Shown here piece by piece: positions 1 to 8,092 of a stretch of 17,684 nt of DNA. Made by a program: the position numbers and the translations under genes. The stretch spans positions 1 through 17,684 of the forward strand of contig JAJYWT010000006.1 of assembly GCA_021791345.1 (NCBI GenBank), read 5' to 3'. Position 1 is the first letter of the stretch; each line of letters begins with the position of its first letter. This DNA is from a bacterium. Its GTDB lineage: Bacteria > Chloroflexota > Dormibacteria > UBA8260 > Bog-877. Below the pieces are notes generated by a model. It saw only the letters and a list, made by a program, of their open reading frames with translations, did no database searches and was not told the DNA's origin.

Positions 1-14
1 GATGTCAGCCTGAT

Positions 15-1521
15 TGCGGGCAGGTTGAAGCTGCTGTTGGCGGCGGCAGGGGCGGCGACGTGGGGTCTGACGGAAGGTCAGGCGAAGGTCGGTAAGAGGC
101 GCAGCCGCTGCAGAGCGGCCAAGAAGGCCAGGGCATGTGGGTAGGCCCGGGGCAGGCGCAGGAGCAGCCGCCGACCATGCCGGACCACCTTGGCGGCTAC
201 GTTGAAGAAGCTCAGTCGCAGCCGCTTGCCGCGGCAGGTTCGAAACTTCTCCGGTAGCGCCAGCACCCGGACCCAACGGGCGGTGTTGTAGGCCAGGGCC
301 GCCGCCTGCCACCACAACCAGTTGCCAAAGAAGTTGCGCACCGGGGCGTGGTTCAAGCCGAAGTCGCCCTTGAGCTGGCGCAGCGCCTCCTCCGGACCGC
401 CTCCCCGGAGCCGGTGGTGGTGCTCCACCACCTCGGCTCTGGCCAACCAGCCCGGGATGTTGGTGATGATGGCGTGGAAGCGCCAGCCGTCCAAGTCTTC
501 CAGGGTGAGCTGCTCTCCAACCTGGACCGGCTGTCGGCGCACGATCATCCGCAACTCACGACCAGCGAACTCAAAGTCGCACTCGGCGATCTCCGAGCCC
601 TTCTCAAGTTCAGCTCCCTCCGCCTTGACCCAGTTGGTCTTGGGGTCCAGGGCAAGTTGATGGATTGCCGCTACCACCCGTGCGGTCTTCTTGGCGGTGA
701 TGGTGAATACCGCTTGGTGGCGCTCGGCGGCTTCCACCACCTCTTCCGCATATCCAGCTGAGTCCACCCGGATCCAGAGTTGGTAGTCATCGCGGCACCC
801 CGCCGGGATCGCCTGCACGCACTCGTCCACAAAGCTGCCCAGGGCACGCCCGGGGTTGGCGTTGCCGCCCCGGGCGCGCAACGCCAGCACATCTCCAGTC
901 TCGCCGCACACTCCCACCATCGGGCTCATCTCCACCTCATGGTGGTAGGAGAAGGTTGAGCCTTGCTTCTGCTTGCCGTAGGTGCGGATGTAGCTGGCAT
1001 CGGGGTCGATGGTCAAGATCCCCGGCGGCGGTGCCGCTCCCAGCGCCCAGGCGCGGCGCAGCATCGTCCGGTTGACCGCTGCCGCCCGCTGCACCCGGCC
1101 GAACTCAGCCTCGTCCACAAACCGGAACAGGGTGCTGTGTGATGGCAGTGCGTGCTGCCCCCGCAACGCCTGGGTTGCCTCGTCAGCCAGCAGAGCTCGG
1201 TCAGCCAGGAAGTCACCTCCTGCCAACTGAGTCTCCACGACGGCCCGATAGCACTCTCCGCCGGTGTATCCGCTGGGTGCGATGGGACGCAGACAGCGAC
1301 GGTCAGCCTCCGCGACCAGGCCGAGACGGTCCAGTAGTTCACCCCAAAGCGCAACCCCGGCGACCCCGGTCACCGAGTCCTCGGAGGCGCTCACCAGCGG
1401 GTGAGCAACCGCCCGTGCTGGCCGGCTGACCACGAGGTCTGGTGCCTCGAACAGCAGTGGTGTAGCATTCACCTGCAAGGTGCTCCTCCTTTAAGGGTCC
1501 GCGGTCGATTCAACACCCGCA
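15..1521 (-). mobile_element. IS1380-family insertion sequence (ends tentative)
   Basis: The element contains a single full-length IS1380-family transposase. Its ends are proposed from an imperfect inverted repeat: TGCGGG-CAGG-TTGAA at 15-29 reads as TGCGGG-TG-TTGAA on the opposite strand at 1521-1509, just upstream of the transposase start. The two half-matches are separated by gaps of different size, so these may be internal parts of the true terminal repeats, and the left end could lie outside the window. I could not identify the short target duplication expected for the family. The transposase identification is firm; the boundaries are inference. Confidence 0.5.
78..1478 (-). CDS. IS1380-family DDE transposase
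   Basis: This 466-residue protein catalyses cut-and-paste movement of the surrounding element. The RNase H-like DDE core is visible: the first acidic pair in LTIDPDAS (D158/D160) followed by a YGKQKQGS segment typical of IS1380 enzymes, the second Asp in WIRVDSAGY (D239), and the Glu in GGPEEALRQLK (E363/E364) followed by the family's NHAPVRNFFGNW stretch. The start is a TTG at 1478 preceded by a strong Shine-Dalgarno sequence (AAAGGAGG, 6 nt before the start), which decides it over internal starts. The length is normal for the family and no stop or frameshift interrupts it, so it is probably functional. It reads away from the MarR/SDR pair, with about 120 bases between it and the MarR stop. 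Confidence 0.93.
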   Translation of the reverse strand: MQVNATPLLFEAPDLVVSRPARAVAHPLVSASEDSVTGVAGVALWGELLDRLGLVAEADRRCLRPIAPSGYTGGECYRAVVETQLAGGDFLADRALLADEATQALRGQHALPSHSTLFRFVDEAEFGRVQRAAAVNRTMLRRAWALGAAPPPGILTIDPDASYIRTYGKQKQGSTFSYHHEVEMSPMVGVCGETGDVLALRARGGNANPGRALGSFVDECVQAIPAGCRDDYQLWIRVDSAGYAEEVVEAAERHQAVFTITAKKTARVVAAIHQLALDPKTNWVKAEGAELEKGSEIAECDFEFAGRELRMIVRRQPVQVGEQLTLEDLDGWRFHAIITNIPGWLARAEVVEHHHRLRGGGPEEALRQLKGDFGLNHAPVRNFFGNWLWWQAAALAYNTARWVRVLALPEKFRTCRGKRLRLSFFNVAAKVVRHGRRLLLRLPRAYPHALAFLAALQRLRLLPTFA

Positions 1522-1598
1522 TTTTCCCTTGGAGAGGGGCACTTTTGCTACCTACCCTGGCCTCGCCTGCCTATCTCCTTGCAATATCAGGGTCAGGG

Positions 1599-2051
1599 TC
1601 AGATCAGCTTCGCAAGCATTTCACGAAATGCCGCTCGCTCTGTCGGGGAGAGGGGCGCTAGGAACGAGCTTTCGGCGTGGGCTGAAGCCTCGAGTCCCTC
1701 CGAGCTCGCCCTCCTTCCCCTCGGCGTGACGTGAACGAGGCGGCCTCGACGATCGCTGGGGTCACTACGACGCTCGACGAACCCTGCCGCTTCGAGGCTG
1801 TCAATCAGGGCGACCATCGTGGTGCGGTCAACATCGAGCCTGTCTCCAATGCGTTGCTGTAATTCTGGGCCGTGCGCGTCAGCCACGAGCAGCACGGCAA
1901 GTAGTCGCCCATTGAGTCCAAGCGGCGCCAGTGCGTCTCGCTGGATTGACTGAAAGCGTGCTTGGACGTGTTTGAGCCGATATCCGATCGTCGCCGTCAG
2001 GGCCTCGGGCGGACCCAGCTCCTCGGACTCGACACTCGTGGTGCTCTCCAT
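1599..2051 (-). CDS. MarR-family transcriptional regulator
   Basis: This is a 150-residue dimeric winged-helix DNA-binding protein. The order fits MarR: an N-terminal dimerisation helix (ATIGYRLKHVQARFQSIQRD), a helix-turn-helix around residues 64-95 (LQQRIGDRLDVDRTTMVALIDSLEAAG), and a beta wing with the signature DPSDRRGRLVHVTPRG near residues 97-112, then a C-terminal dimerisation helix. It starts at ATG 2051 and is divergent from an SDR enzyme 74 bases away, a classic arrangement in which the regulator represses itself and the neighbouring enzyme and is released by a small ligand. A 13-bp inverted repeat lies in that gap. There is no Shine-Dalgarno sequence; a TATAGT box sits 6 nt before the ATG, suggesting a leaderless message. 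The ligand cannot be told from sequence. Confidence 0.92.
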   Translation of the reverse strand: MESTTSVESEELGPPEALTATIGYRLKHVQARFQSIQRDALAPLGLNGRLLAVLLVADAHGPELQQRIGDRLDVDRTTMVALIDSLEAAGFVERRSDPSDRRGRLVHVTPRGRRASSEGLEASAHAESSFLAPLSPTERAAFREMLAKLI

Positions 2052-2057
2052 AGCGCC

Positions 2058-2063
2058 ACTATA
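2058..2063 (-). promoter_or_regulatory. Probable -10 box of the MarR gene (leaderless)
   Basis: On the minus strand TATAGT lies exactly 6 nt before the ATG of the MarR gene, which would place transcription initiation at or next to the start codon. No ribosome-binding site is present between box and ATG. No convincing -35 hexamer is visible; the inverted repeat occupies the -35 area, so a bound repressor would block it. Confidence 0.45.
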
Positions 2064-2070
2064 CCAAAGC

Positions 2071-2101
2071 TACTGAACATCAGCTAGACTGATGATCAGT
2101 A
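2071..2101. promoter_or_regulatory. Probable MarR operator (13-bp inverted repeat)
   Basis: TACTGAACATCAG (2071-2083) and CTGATGATCAGTA (2089-2101) are reverse complements at 12 of 13 positions, separated by the 5-bp spacer CTAGA. The repeat lies in the 74-bp gap between the divergent MarR and SDR genes. Its length and placement fit MarR-family operators, so autorepression plus control of the SDR is the likely role. The repeat is seen directly; its binding by this regulator is inferred. Confidence 0.7.
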
Positions 2102-2125
2102 AGCCGAATTCATGGAGGCGCAGGC

Positions 2126-3094
2126 ATGATCTTGGTGACTGGTGGCCTTGGTTTCATTGGTTCGCATACCACGAGGGCACTCCTCGACGTCGGCGAGGAG
2201 TGCCTCGTGACGCAACATCACAAGTCTGACGTTCCAGAGTTCCTGCGGGCGGAGATCGGTACACGAGTGATCGTCGAACCGCTCGACATTACGGATAGAC
2301 AGGCACTCGGAGCGATCGGTCGTCGCCACTCGATCACTGGCATTGTCCACTTCGCCGACACTGCGGTGGCGCGGGTGATCAACACGCTAAGAAACGCTAC
2401 CCCTTTGCGGTTCTCGGGCCTGTTCGTAGGTCTGGGCAATATTCTCGACGCTGCGGAAGAGTGGGGAGTGCGTCGTATAACGATTGCTAGCACTGTCGGC
2501 GTCTATGGCGGCATCGGAGCCGGTCCATGGCGAGAAGACATGAATTTACCGATGGCTTCTGGTCATGGCATTCCGGCCATGAAGAAGATCACGGAAGTCT
2601 TGGCAAATTTCGCAGCCGGTCAATCCGGCCTACCGGTGATATGTGTGCGGCCCAGCTTTATCTGGGGGCCCGGTGGACGAAGCTCTTCGCCCTTCTCTGC
2701 TCTTCCCGCATTGGTCCATGCTGCTGCACTGCCCGATGCAAGTGCAACCGATTTCAAACACGTCTTTGCTGAGGACGGAGGAGACCTCTGCTACGTCAAG
2801 GACTGCGCCAAAGCCATTGCGCTCCTTCACGTGGCGCCGACCCTCGGCCACTCCACCTACAACATAGGCGGCGGGCGCACCTACACGAATGCCGAAGTTG
2901 TTGCAAGCATCCGCCGCTTGGCGCCCAGATTCGATGCGACACTGTCAGCCGGAAGCAGCACGCAGGAGGCGCAAGTCGATGCCTTCATGGATCTGGGCCG
3001 GCTTAAAGAAGATACTGGCTATAGAGCGGATTACGGCCTCGACGGCGGAGTCGCTGACTACCTCGGCTGGCTCCTGGCTGGGCACGAGCTGTGA
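2126..3094 (+). CDS. Atypical extended SDR: NAD-dependent epimerase/dehydratase family
   Basis: This 322-residue Rossmann-fold protein has the extended-SDR nucleotide-binding motif TGGLGFIG (G6, G9, G12), the DI...V acidic region, an ASTVGVYGG strand where the catalytic Ser/Thr sits, and the downstream RPSFIWGPGG and NIGGG segments usual for nucleotide-sugar epimerases and related dehydratases/reductases. The start at ATG 2126 is supported by GGAGG 7 nt upstream. The catalytic YxxxK appears as I149-P-A-M-K153: the Lys is kept but Tyr is replaced by Ile, so ordinary SDR redox chemistry is doubtful unless another residue substitutes. It is divergent from and probably controlled by the MarR regulator. 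Codon use is less GC-biased than in the rest of the window. The substrate is unknown. Confidence 0.88.
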   Translation: MILVTGGLGFIGSHTTRALLDVGEECLVTQHHKSDVPEFLRAEIGTRVIVEPLDITDRQALGAIGRRHSITGIVHFADTAVARVINTLRNATPLRFSGLFVGLGNILDAAEEWGVRRITIASTVGVYGGIGAGPWREDMNLPMASGHGIPAMKKITEVLANFAAGQSGLPVICVRPSFIWGPGGRSSSPFSALPALVHAAALPDASATDFKHVFAEDGGDLCYVKDCAKAIALLHVAPTLGHSTYNIGGGRTYTNAEVVASIRRLAPRFDATLSAGSSTQEAQVDAFMDLGRLKEDTGYRADYGLDGGVADYLGWLLAGHEL

Positions 3095-3925
3095 TGAAAT
3101 AGGCCCGTGTGAATCCAAGCAGCGATGTCAGTGTCAAAGCCTGGTCGAGTAGAGTCGTCTGCTGGCCATCGACCGACTCGACCTCAATTGCCGGAAGTGG
3201 GACAATCGCGCACGGGTCGATGGCCAGGATCGGCTCTACGATTCGGAGGCGCTCGTGGCAGGGGTGTCGTCGCTCACTGAGGTTGAGCAGGGAGCAAGTC
3301 GTCAGGCGGTCGGCGAGGTGGCTGGTCTGGAGGTGATCTACCTGGAGTGCCACATCGACTCCGACTCGATCAGCCTGACGCGGGCGGGCGCCCACGTGCA
3401 TGGCGCCTGGGGTTCTGGCATGGGGTCTCCTAATTCGCAGCCACCGCGTGTGCCGTGGGCCCCCAGGTAGACACCCGCGACCTTGGAGGACTTCCAAATT
3501 CTCCGAGGGCTCGTCGACGCCGTAGCGGTCTTACCCGCCCTTAGGCCCCAGAGCACTTCCTGCCCCTGAACTTCGAGGATCGGGCACGGCTGACTCAGCG
3601 GATGGCGAGGGGTGCCGGGCTGGTCTCGGGGCGCAGTCAGACGCCCTCTCGGAAGAGGGAACGTTGACACCGTATTTGACACCCTATCCGGCGAACCAGG
3701 GCGGCCATCGGCGTACGTCGCACTCGGCGTGCTCTTCGTCTTCCAATACGAAACGGTCGCCGGCGGACCCGCACGGACAGTTCGCTGGCAAACCCGCCCT
3801 TCCCGACCAGGGCCAGCCACGGCCCCGGTGTGTGAGATGGCCAGGCTGTAGTCACACCTGCCCCGGTCGGTTCGGCAGCCTCGCCACCGAGGCGATCGCT
3901 ACGGCGACGCTCAGCAGACCAAGAG
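3095..3925. other. Gene-poor stretch, nothing recognisable
   Basis: After the SDR stop there is no open frame with recognisable protein motifs, no ribosome-binding site linked to a plausible start, no hairpin-plus-T terminator, and no tRNA or repeat array. Short open frames exist on both strands, but their translations are Arg/Pro/Ser-rich and look like random GC-rich DNA. Given the broken toxin gene immediately downstream and the insertion sequence upstream, this is probably decayed accessory DNA, but I could not identify the parent genes. Confidence 0.5.
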
Positions 3926-4213
3926 TTGCTTCGCAGCGCGGAGAGGGACACTCAAGCCGCGGCACGAGACATCGCCAAACGGTGGCTTCGTACCGACGGC
4001 GGTGAGATCAGGCGGGGACCGAGCCAGGACGACACCGTCGTGGTGACCAGGAACGGTGCCCCAGCGGGAGAGGCGCCGCCCGTGCCGTTGCGCCGCTTCG
4101 TGCTCGCGGATGCCGCAATCGCCATGCTCCGCCAAGCTCCGGGTATCGATCTGACCCGGCTTGGGGCCGACCTCGACAGCGTGGTGTCGCAGGACCCCCG
4201 CGCGCGCGCCTGA
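3926..4213 (+). CDS. Phd/YefM-type antitoxin, possibly a relic
   Basis: The 95-residue frame matches the layout of actinobacterial-type Phd antitoxins that pair with PIN (VapC) toxins. An N-terminal DNA-binding segment is recognisable (DIAKRWLRTDGGEI, corresponding to the family's ISQRELRN(D/N)xGEI pattern), followed by a VVVTRNGAPAGE strand, an RRFV segment, and a C-terminal toxin-binding tail ending DLDSVVSQDPRARA. These antitoxins neutralise the toxin and autorepress the operon. The start is uncertain: the only in-frame candidate is TTG 3926, 15 residues before the homology begins, with no ribosome-binding site. Several usually conserved positions have changed (the Glu of RELRN is Trp). 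The partner toxin just downstream is broken, so this is either an orphan antitoxin or decaying with it. The family match is from memory of family patterns. Confidence 0.6.
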   Translation: MLRSAERDTQAAARDIAKRWLRTDGGEIRRGPSQDDTVVVTRNGAPAGEAPPVPLRRFVLADAAIAMLRQAPGIDLTRLGADLDSVVSQDPRARA

Positions 4214-4234
4214 CGCCCAACCTGCCCCGTGTGA

Positions 4235-4421
4235 CTCATCGACACCTTCTCCTTCATCGATCTTGACCTGCCCTGTGCAGGGCACCTCCCCCTCAAGCCG
4301 ACGGTCACCGCGATCCCCCGCGGCGGAACTCGCCGCCGTGGCTCACGCGACCGGCGACCCCGCCTAGAGAGCGCGCCGACAGGGTCGGTCCCAGTAGCCG
4401 GAAGCCGTCTTCGACGTCCCG
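4235..4421 (+). pseudogene. Degraded VapC-like PIN-domain toxin remnant
   Basis: Immediately after the antitoxin, two reading frames together spell the first half of a VapC toxin. One frame gives LIDTFSFIDLDL (4235 onward), matching the PIN opening with its first catalytic Asp. A +1 frame then gives PAAELAAVAHATGDPA (up to 4364), matching the second PIN motif with its conserved Glu, and continues through two in-frame TAG codons (4365-4367, 4395-4397) as RARRQGRSQ and PEAVFD. A TGA also directly precedes LIDT. One frameshift and at least two stops, with no recognisable C-terminal half, mean it cannot make an active RNase. The frames and stops are seen; the parent family is recognised by pattern. 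Confidence 0.65.
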
Positions 4422-4883
4422 CCTGGCGAGGGAGGGTGGGCTGGAGCGTCTGGTCGAATCTGACCAGCTGAGTCAGCCAAGGAGCGCGGAACTCCGGCAT
4501 CGCATGTCCTCACGGCAGCTGCCTCGGGTGCCTCCCTCCCCCGGGCCCCCGGTCCGCAGTCGCCACCCGAAGCGCTTTGAGGGCCGTCGACAGCTCCTCG
4601 AAGTCGCCGCGGCCTGTTCCACCCGCCGCCTGCGTCCTGCCCTCGGGGAGGAGCTCCGGCGGGCCTCCGGAGGCATGGAGATGCCGGTGCAGCCGACCGC
4701 GCCCCGGCCCCGCCACGGGGTTCAGCGTGAACGCGGGCGTGGGGTGCGGCTCCCGACCGCAGGCCCATCTATCCGAGCGCCCGCCAGCTGAACCGGCGAG
4801 CTGAGGTCGGGGACCGTGACGGACCCGCTACTCCCCCATCACACGATCCCGCAAGCTCCGACCGTAGACTCCGCCACAAGCCG
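4422..4883. other. Gene-poor stretch before the GGDEF-EAL gene
   Basis: No recognisable coding sequence. An open frame at 4504-4791 on the plus strand translates to a Pro/Arg-rich low-information sequence with no motif and no ribosome-binding site, and I do not call it. The C-terminal half of the broken PIN toxin would be expected here but is not detectable. A TAGACT hexamer at 4865-4870 lies 13 nt before the downstream ATG and could be a -10 element, without a clear -35. Confidence 0.4.
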
Positions 4884-7800
4884 ATGTCAATGCCAAGCCC
4901 GGCGCGCCGGATGGACCCAGGTCGACAGCCGACAGCTGCCGAGCTCGACGCCATCCTCGGGGAGCTGTTCGAGCAGGCAACACTCCCCATGGCCGTGATC
5001 GGCTTCGATCACCTCCTAAAGCGGGTGAACGCCGCCTACTGCCAGCTCCTGCAGCGCCGCCCCTCCGAGCTTCTGGGTACCCATATCCTCGAGCTCACCC
5101 ACCCCGAGGACCGCAGGGCGAGCCAGATCGCCTCCTGGCGCGCGCGGCGAGGCCGGCCGGCTCGCAGCATTCCCAAGCGCTACCTGCTGCCCGACGGCGG
5201 CTGGGTCTGGGCGCGGATCACCACCATCCTGCTCCGGGATCACGCCGGAGAGCCGCTCTGCGTCCTCACCCAGGCGGAGGATGCCAGCCAGGAGGAACGC
5301 CTTAGGCGCCAGGTGCTGCAGCTGAGTCAGATCCAGCTGGCCCTTGCCGAGAGCAGCGAGGCGATGCTGCGGGCCCAGAGCGTGCAGGAGCTGTGGGAGA
5401 AGACCTGCCGGATCGCGGTCGAGCGGGGTGGTCTCGACATGGCCTGGGTCGGCCGGATCCGAGAGGACGGCACGGTGGTCCCGGATGTGCACTGGGGCTC
5501 CCGGGATGAGTACCTGCAGACCCTCAGGACCTCCATCCGCGCGGATGACCCGGAGGGACAGGGACCCGTCGGAGTGGCGGTGCGCTCGGGGGCCCCGGCC
5601 GTGTTCCAGGACATCCTGGGAGATTCGCGCTTCGCCCCCTGGCGGGACCGGGCGATCAGAGCGGGGTTTCGGGGCGTGGCTGCCTTCCCGATGAGACACG
5701 GCGGAGCTCCAGCCGGAGTGCTGGCGGTCCACGTGGCCCAGCCCAACTTCTTCGACCCCGAGACCACCGAGCTGCTGGAGCGGCTGGCGAACACCCTCGA
5801 GTACGCGTGGGAGGCCTTCGGGCTTCGCGCCCGGGCGGAACGCTCAGCGCGGGAGGTGGCCGACAGCCTCGACCGCTTCCAGCACGTGTTCCAGAGCAGC
5901 AGCATCGCGATCTGCATCACCGACCTGGAGATGAACATGCTCCAGCTGAACCAAGCGATGTGTGATCTGCTTCAGAGTGCGGAGGAGCCGCTGCTGCAGC
6001 GGAGCCTCCTCGAGTTCGTGGCAGATGCACAACGAGAACAGGTGGTGCTGAACGCGCGCCCCCTCGTGGACCTGCGGAGGGAGTACATCCCGGCGTGGGA
6101 GCTGGCGATGCTCACGACCAGCGGCCTGCCACTGCGAGTCCGCATCTCCGCCAACGCGATGCCGGAGTCCGCCACCCGCGGCAGATATCTGGTCTGGCAG
6201 GCTCAGGATGTCACCGCCCAGCGCCAGGCCGAGGAGCTTGCGGACCGCCGGACCGCCCAGCAGGCGGCCGTGGCGGACCTGGGCAGGATGGCGCTGCAGA
6301 CTGCCGACGTGAAGGCGCTGAGCCAGGACTGCGCCACCCTGATGGCGCAGCATCTGGGGACGGACAAGGCCTCGGTGCTGCGCTGGAACCCAGCCCACGA
6401 GTCCTTCCTGGTTACCTCGGGGGTGGGCTGGGAACCGGGGGTGGTGGGGGGAGCCCTGATCCCCGGCGGCAAGGGCTCGCTTTCGGGGTTCGCCCTGACG
6501 TCCCAGGCCCCGGTCATAGTCGCCGACACCACCACCGAGGCCCGGTTCGATGCCACGGCACTAACCCGCGACTTTGGGGTCAGGTCGGCGCTGGCGGTTC
6601 CGATCTGGACCGGGGAGCGGTACTACGGCGTGCTGGCCGCCTTCACCTCCCACGTGCATACCTTCAGTCCGGACGAGATCAACTTCGCCGAGGGGATCGC
6701 CAACGTGCTGGGAGCCGCCATCGCCAGATCGGAGGCGGAGATCGCCATCCAGCGCCAGGCGCTTCACGACTCTCTGACCGGCCTTCCCAACCGGGTCCTC
6801 CTTCTGGATCGGATCGGCCTCAGCCTGGAACGGATGCGCCGCGACCGCCAGCCGATCGCGGTCATGTTCCTCGACATCGACCGCTTCAAGATGGTCAACG
6901 ACAGCATGGGCCACGCGGTCGGGGACGAGGTCCTGCGCGCGGTGGCGCGCCGCCTGACCAACTCTCTTCGCCCCACCGACACCATCGCCAGGGTCGGGGG
7001 GGATGAGTTCGTCATCCTCTGCGACGACCTCGACTCGGAAGCCGCCGCCACCCTCATGGCGGACCGCCTGGTGAGAGTCGTGGAAGCGCCCATCTCAATC
7101 GAGGATCGCGAGGTCGTGGTCACCGCCAGCATCGGGCTGGTGATCACCGGCGACGAGGATCAGGGGCCGGAGGTGCTGCTCCGAGACTCCGACATCGCCA
7201 TGTACCACGCCAAGTCAGCCGGGGGTCGGCGGTCGGTACCCTTCGCGCCCGAGATGGCGGAGGTCTTCGGCGAGCGCATCAAGGTCGAGGTGGAGCTACA
7301 CCACGCGCTCGAGCGGAACCAGTTGGTCGTCCACTACCAACCCGCAGTCAGCCTCCGCTCGGGCGAGATTGTCGGCGCAGAGGCCCTGGTGCGCTGGAAC
7401 CATCCGGTGAGAGGCATGGTCCCGCCGGCCCAGTTCATCCCCCTCGCCGAGGAGACCGGGACCATCCACGAGATCGGGGCATGGGTGCTAAGGCAGGCGT
7501 GCCACGCCGCCCGCAGATGGAGTGACCTGCGCCCAGGCAGCCGCTTCTCGATCTCCGTCAACGTGTCGGCACGCCAGCTCCAGACCGCCGATCTGGCCCA
7601 TCAGGTGGCGGCCATCCTGGACGATGCGCGCCTGCCGCCTGCGCAACTCTGCGTCGAGATCACCGAGACCGCGGTGCTGGCGGACTCGCTCACGGCCATC
7701 TCCGGCATCGGCGCGCTGCGCGAGCTGGGAGTTTCGATCTCGGTGGACGACTTCGGGACCGGCTACTCCTCGGTGTCCCATCTCAAGCGCTTCCAGCTGC

Positions 7801-8051
7801 AGGAGCTCAAGATCGACAAGTCCTTCATCGATGGGATCACCGAGAATCCCAAGGATGCGGCGATCGTCGGCGGCCTGATCCAGCTGGCCCACTCCGTCGG
7901 GCTGTGGGTGGCGGCGGAGGGGGTGGAGACCGCGCCCCAGCGCCGGGCGCTGGAGGAACTGGGCTGTGACGTTGCCCAGGGCTATCTCATGTCCCGGCCA
8001 GTACCGGAGCAGGAGTTCGAGCGACTCTGGGCCGGCGCCGCCCGTCTCTGA
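4884..8051 (+). CDS. PAS-GAF-PAS-GAF-GGDEF-EAL cyclic-di-GMP signalling protein
   Basis: A 1055-residue soluble sensor that can make and break cyclic-di-GMP. Approximate order: PAS (20-140), GAF (160-320), PAS (330-450), GAF (470-615), diguanylate cyclase (622-785), EAL phosphodiesterase (800-1045). The GGDEF active site is intact (705-709) and is preceded at the canonical five-residue spacing by RPTD (696-699), the inhibitory product-binding I-site. The EAL motif (833-835), NVSAR, EITET, DDFGTGYSS (D955-D956), KIDKSF, AAEGVET (E1012) and AQGYLMSRP are all present, so the phosphodiesterase should also be active. No membrane segment is seen, so it probably senses cytoplasmic signals; no haem or flavin ligand could be assigned. 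The start is ATG 4884 or 4890; neither has a good ribosome-binding site. It is monocistronic and converges on the ThDP enzyme 41 bases away. Confidence 0.95.
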   Translation: MSMPSPARRMDPGRQPTAAELDAILGELFEQATLPMAVIGFDHLLKRVNAAYCQLLQRRPSELLGTHILELTHPEDRRASQIASWRARRGRPARSIPKRYLLPDGGWVWARITTILLRDHAGEPLCVLTQAEDASQEERLRRQVLQLSQIQLALAESSEAMLRAQSVQELWEKTCRIAVERGGLDMAWVGRIREDGTVVPDVHWGSRDEYLQTLRTSIRADDPEGQGPVGVAVRSGAPAVFQDILGDSRFAPWRDRAIRAGFRGVAAFPMRHGGAPAGVLAVHVAQPNFFDPETTELLERLANTLEYAWEAFGLRARAERSAREVADSLDRFQHVFQSSSIAICITDLEMNMLQLNQAMCDLLQSAEEPLLQRSLLEFVADAQREQVVLNARPLVDLRREYIPAWELAMLTTSGLPLRVRISANAMPESATRGRYLVWQAQDVTAQRQAEELADRRTAQQAAVADLGRMALQTADVKALSQDCATLMAQHLGTDKASVLRWNPAHESFLVTSGVGWEPGVVGGALIPGGKGSLSGFALTSQAPVIVADTTTEARFDATALTRDFGVRSALAVPIWTGERYYGVLAAFTSHVHTFSPDEINFAEGIANVLGAAIARSEAEIAIQRQALHDSLTGLPNRVLLLDRIGLSLERMRRDRQPIAVMFLDIDRFKMVNDSMGHAVGDEVLRAVARRLTNSLRPTDTIARVGGDEFVILCDDLDSEAAATLMADRLVRVVEAPISIEDREVVVTASIGLVITGDEDQGPEVLLRDSDIAMYHAKSAGGRRSVPFAPEMAEVFGERIKVEVELHHALERNQLVVHYQPAVSLRSGEIVGAEALVRWNHPVRGMVPPAQFIPLAEETGTIHEIGAWVLRQACHAARRWSDLRPGSRFSISVNVSARQLQTADLAHQVAAILDDARLPPAQLCVEITETAVLADSLTAISGIGALRELGVSISVDDFGTGYSSVSHLKRFQLQELKIDKSFIDGITENPKDAAIVGGLIQLAHSVGLWVAAEGVETAPQRRALEELGCDVAQGYLMSRPVPEQEFERLWAGAARL

Positions 8052-8092
8052 ACGGCGACCAACGGCGAGCCCTACGCCCCCCCTCCTACCTG

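Noticed and set aside
3003..3497. Minus-strand open frame of 164 codons after the SDR
   Set aside because: Overlaps the SDR 3' end, has no recognisable motif or ribosome-binding site, and its composition looks random.
3338..3820. Minus-strand open frame of 160 codons in the gene-poor region
   Set aside because: Pro/Arg/Ser-rich translation without motifs, and overlapping open frames on both strands. No support for a real protein.
4504..4791. Plus-strand open frame before the GGDEF-EAL gene
   Set aside because: Low-complexity Pro/Arg sequence, no ribosome-binding site, no family resemblance.
8052..8092. Possible terminator between the GGDEF-EAL and ThDP genes
   Set aside because: Only a 4-bp stem and a short repeated ACGGCGA; no T-run on either strand.
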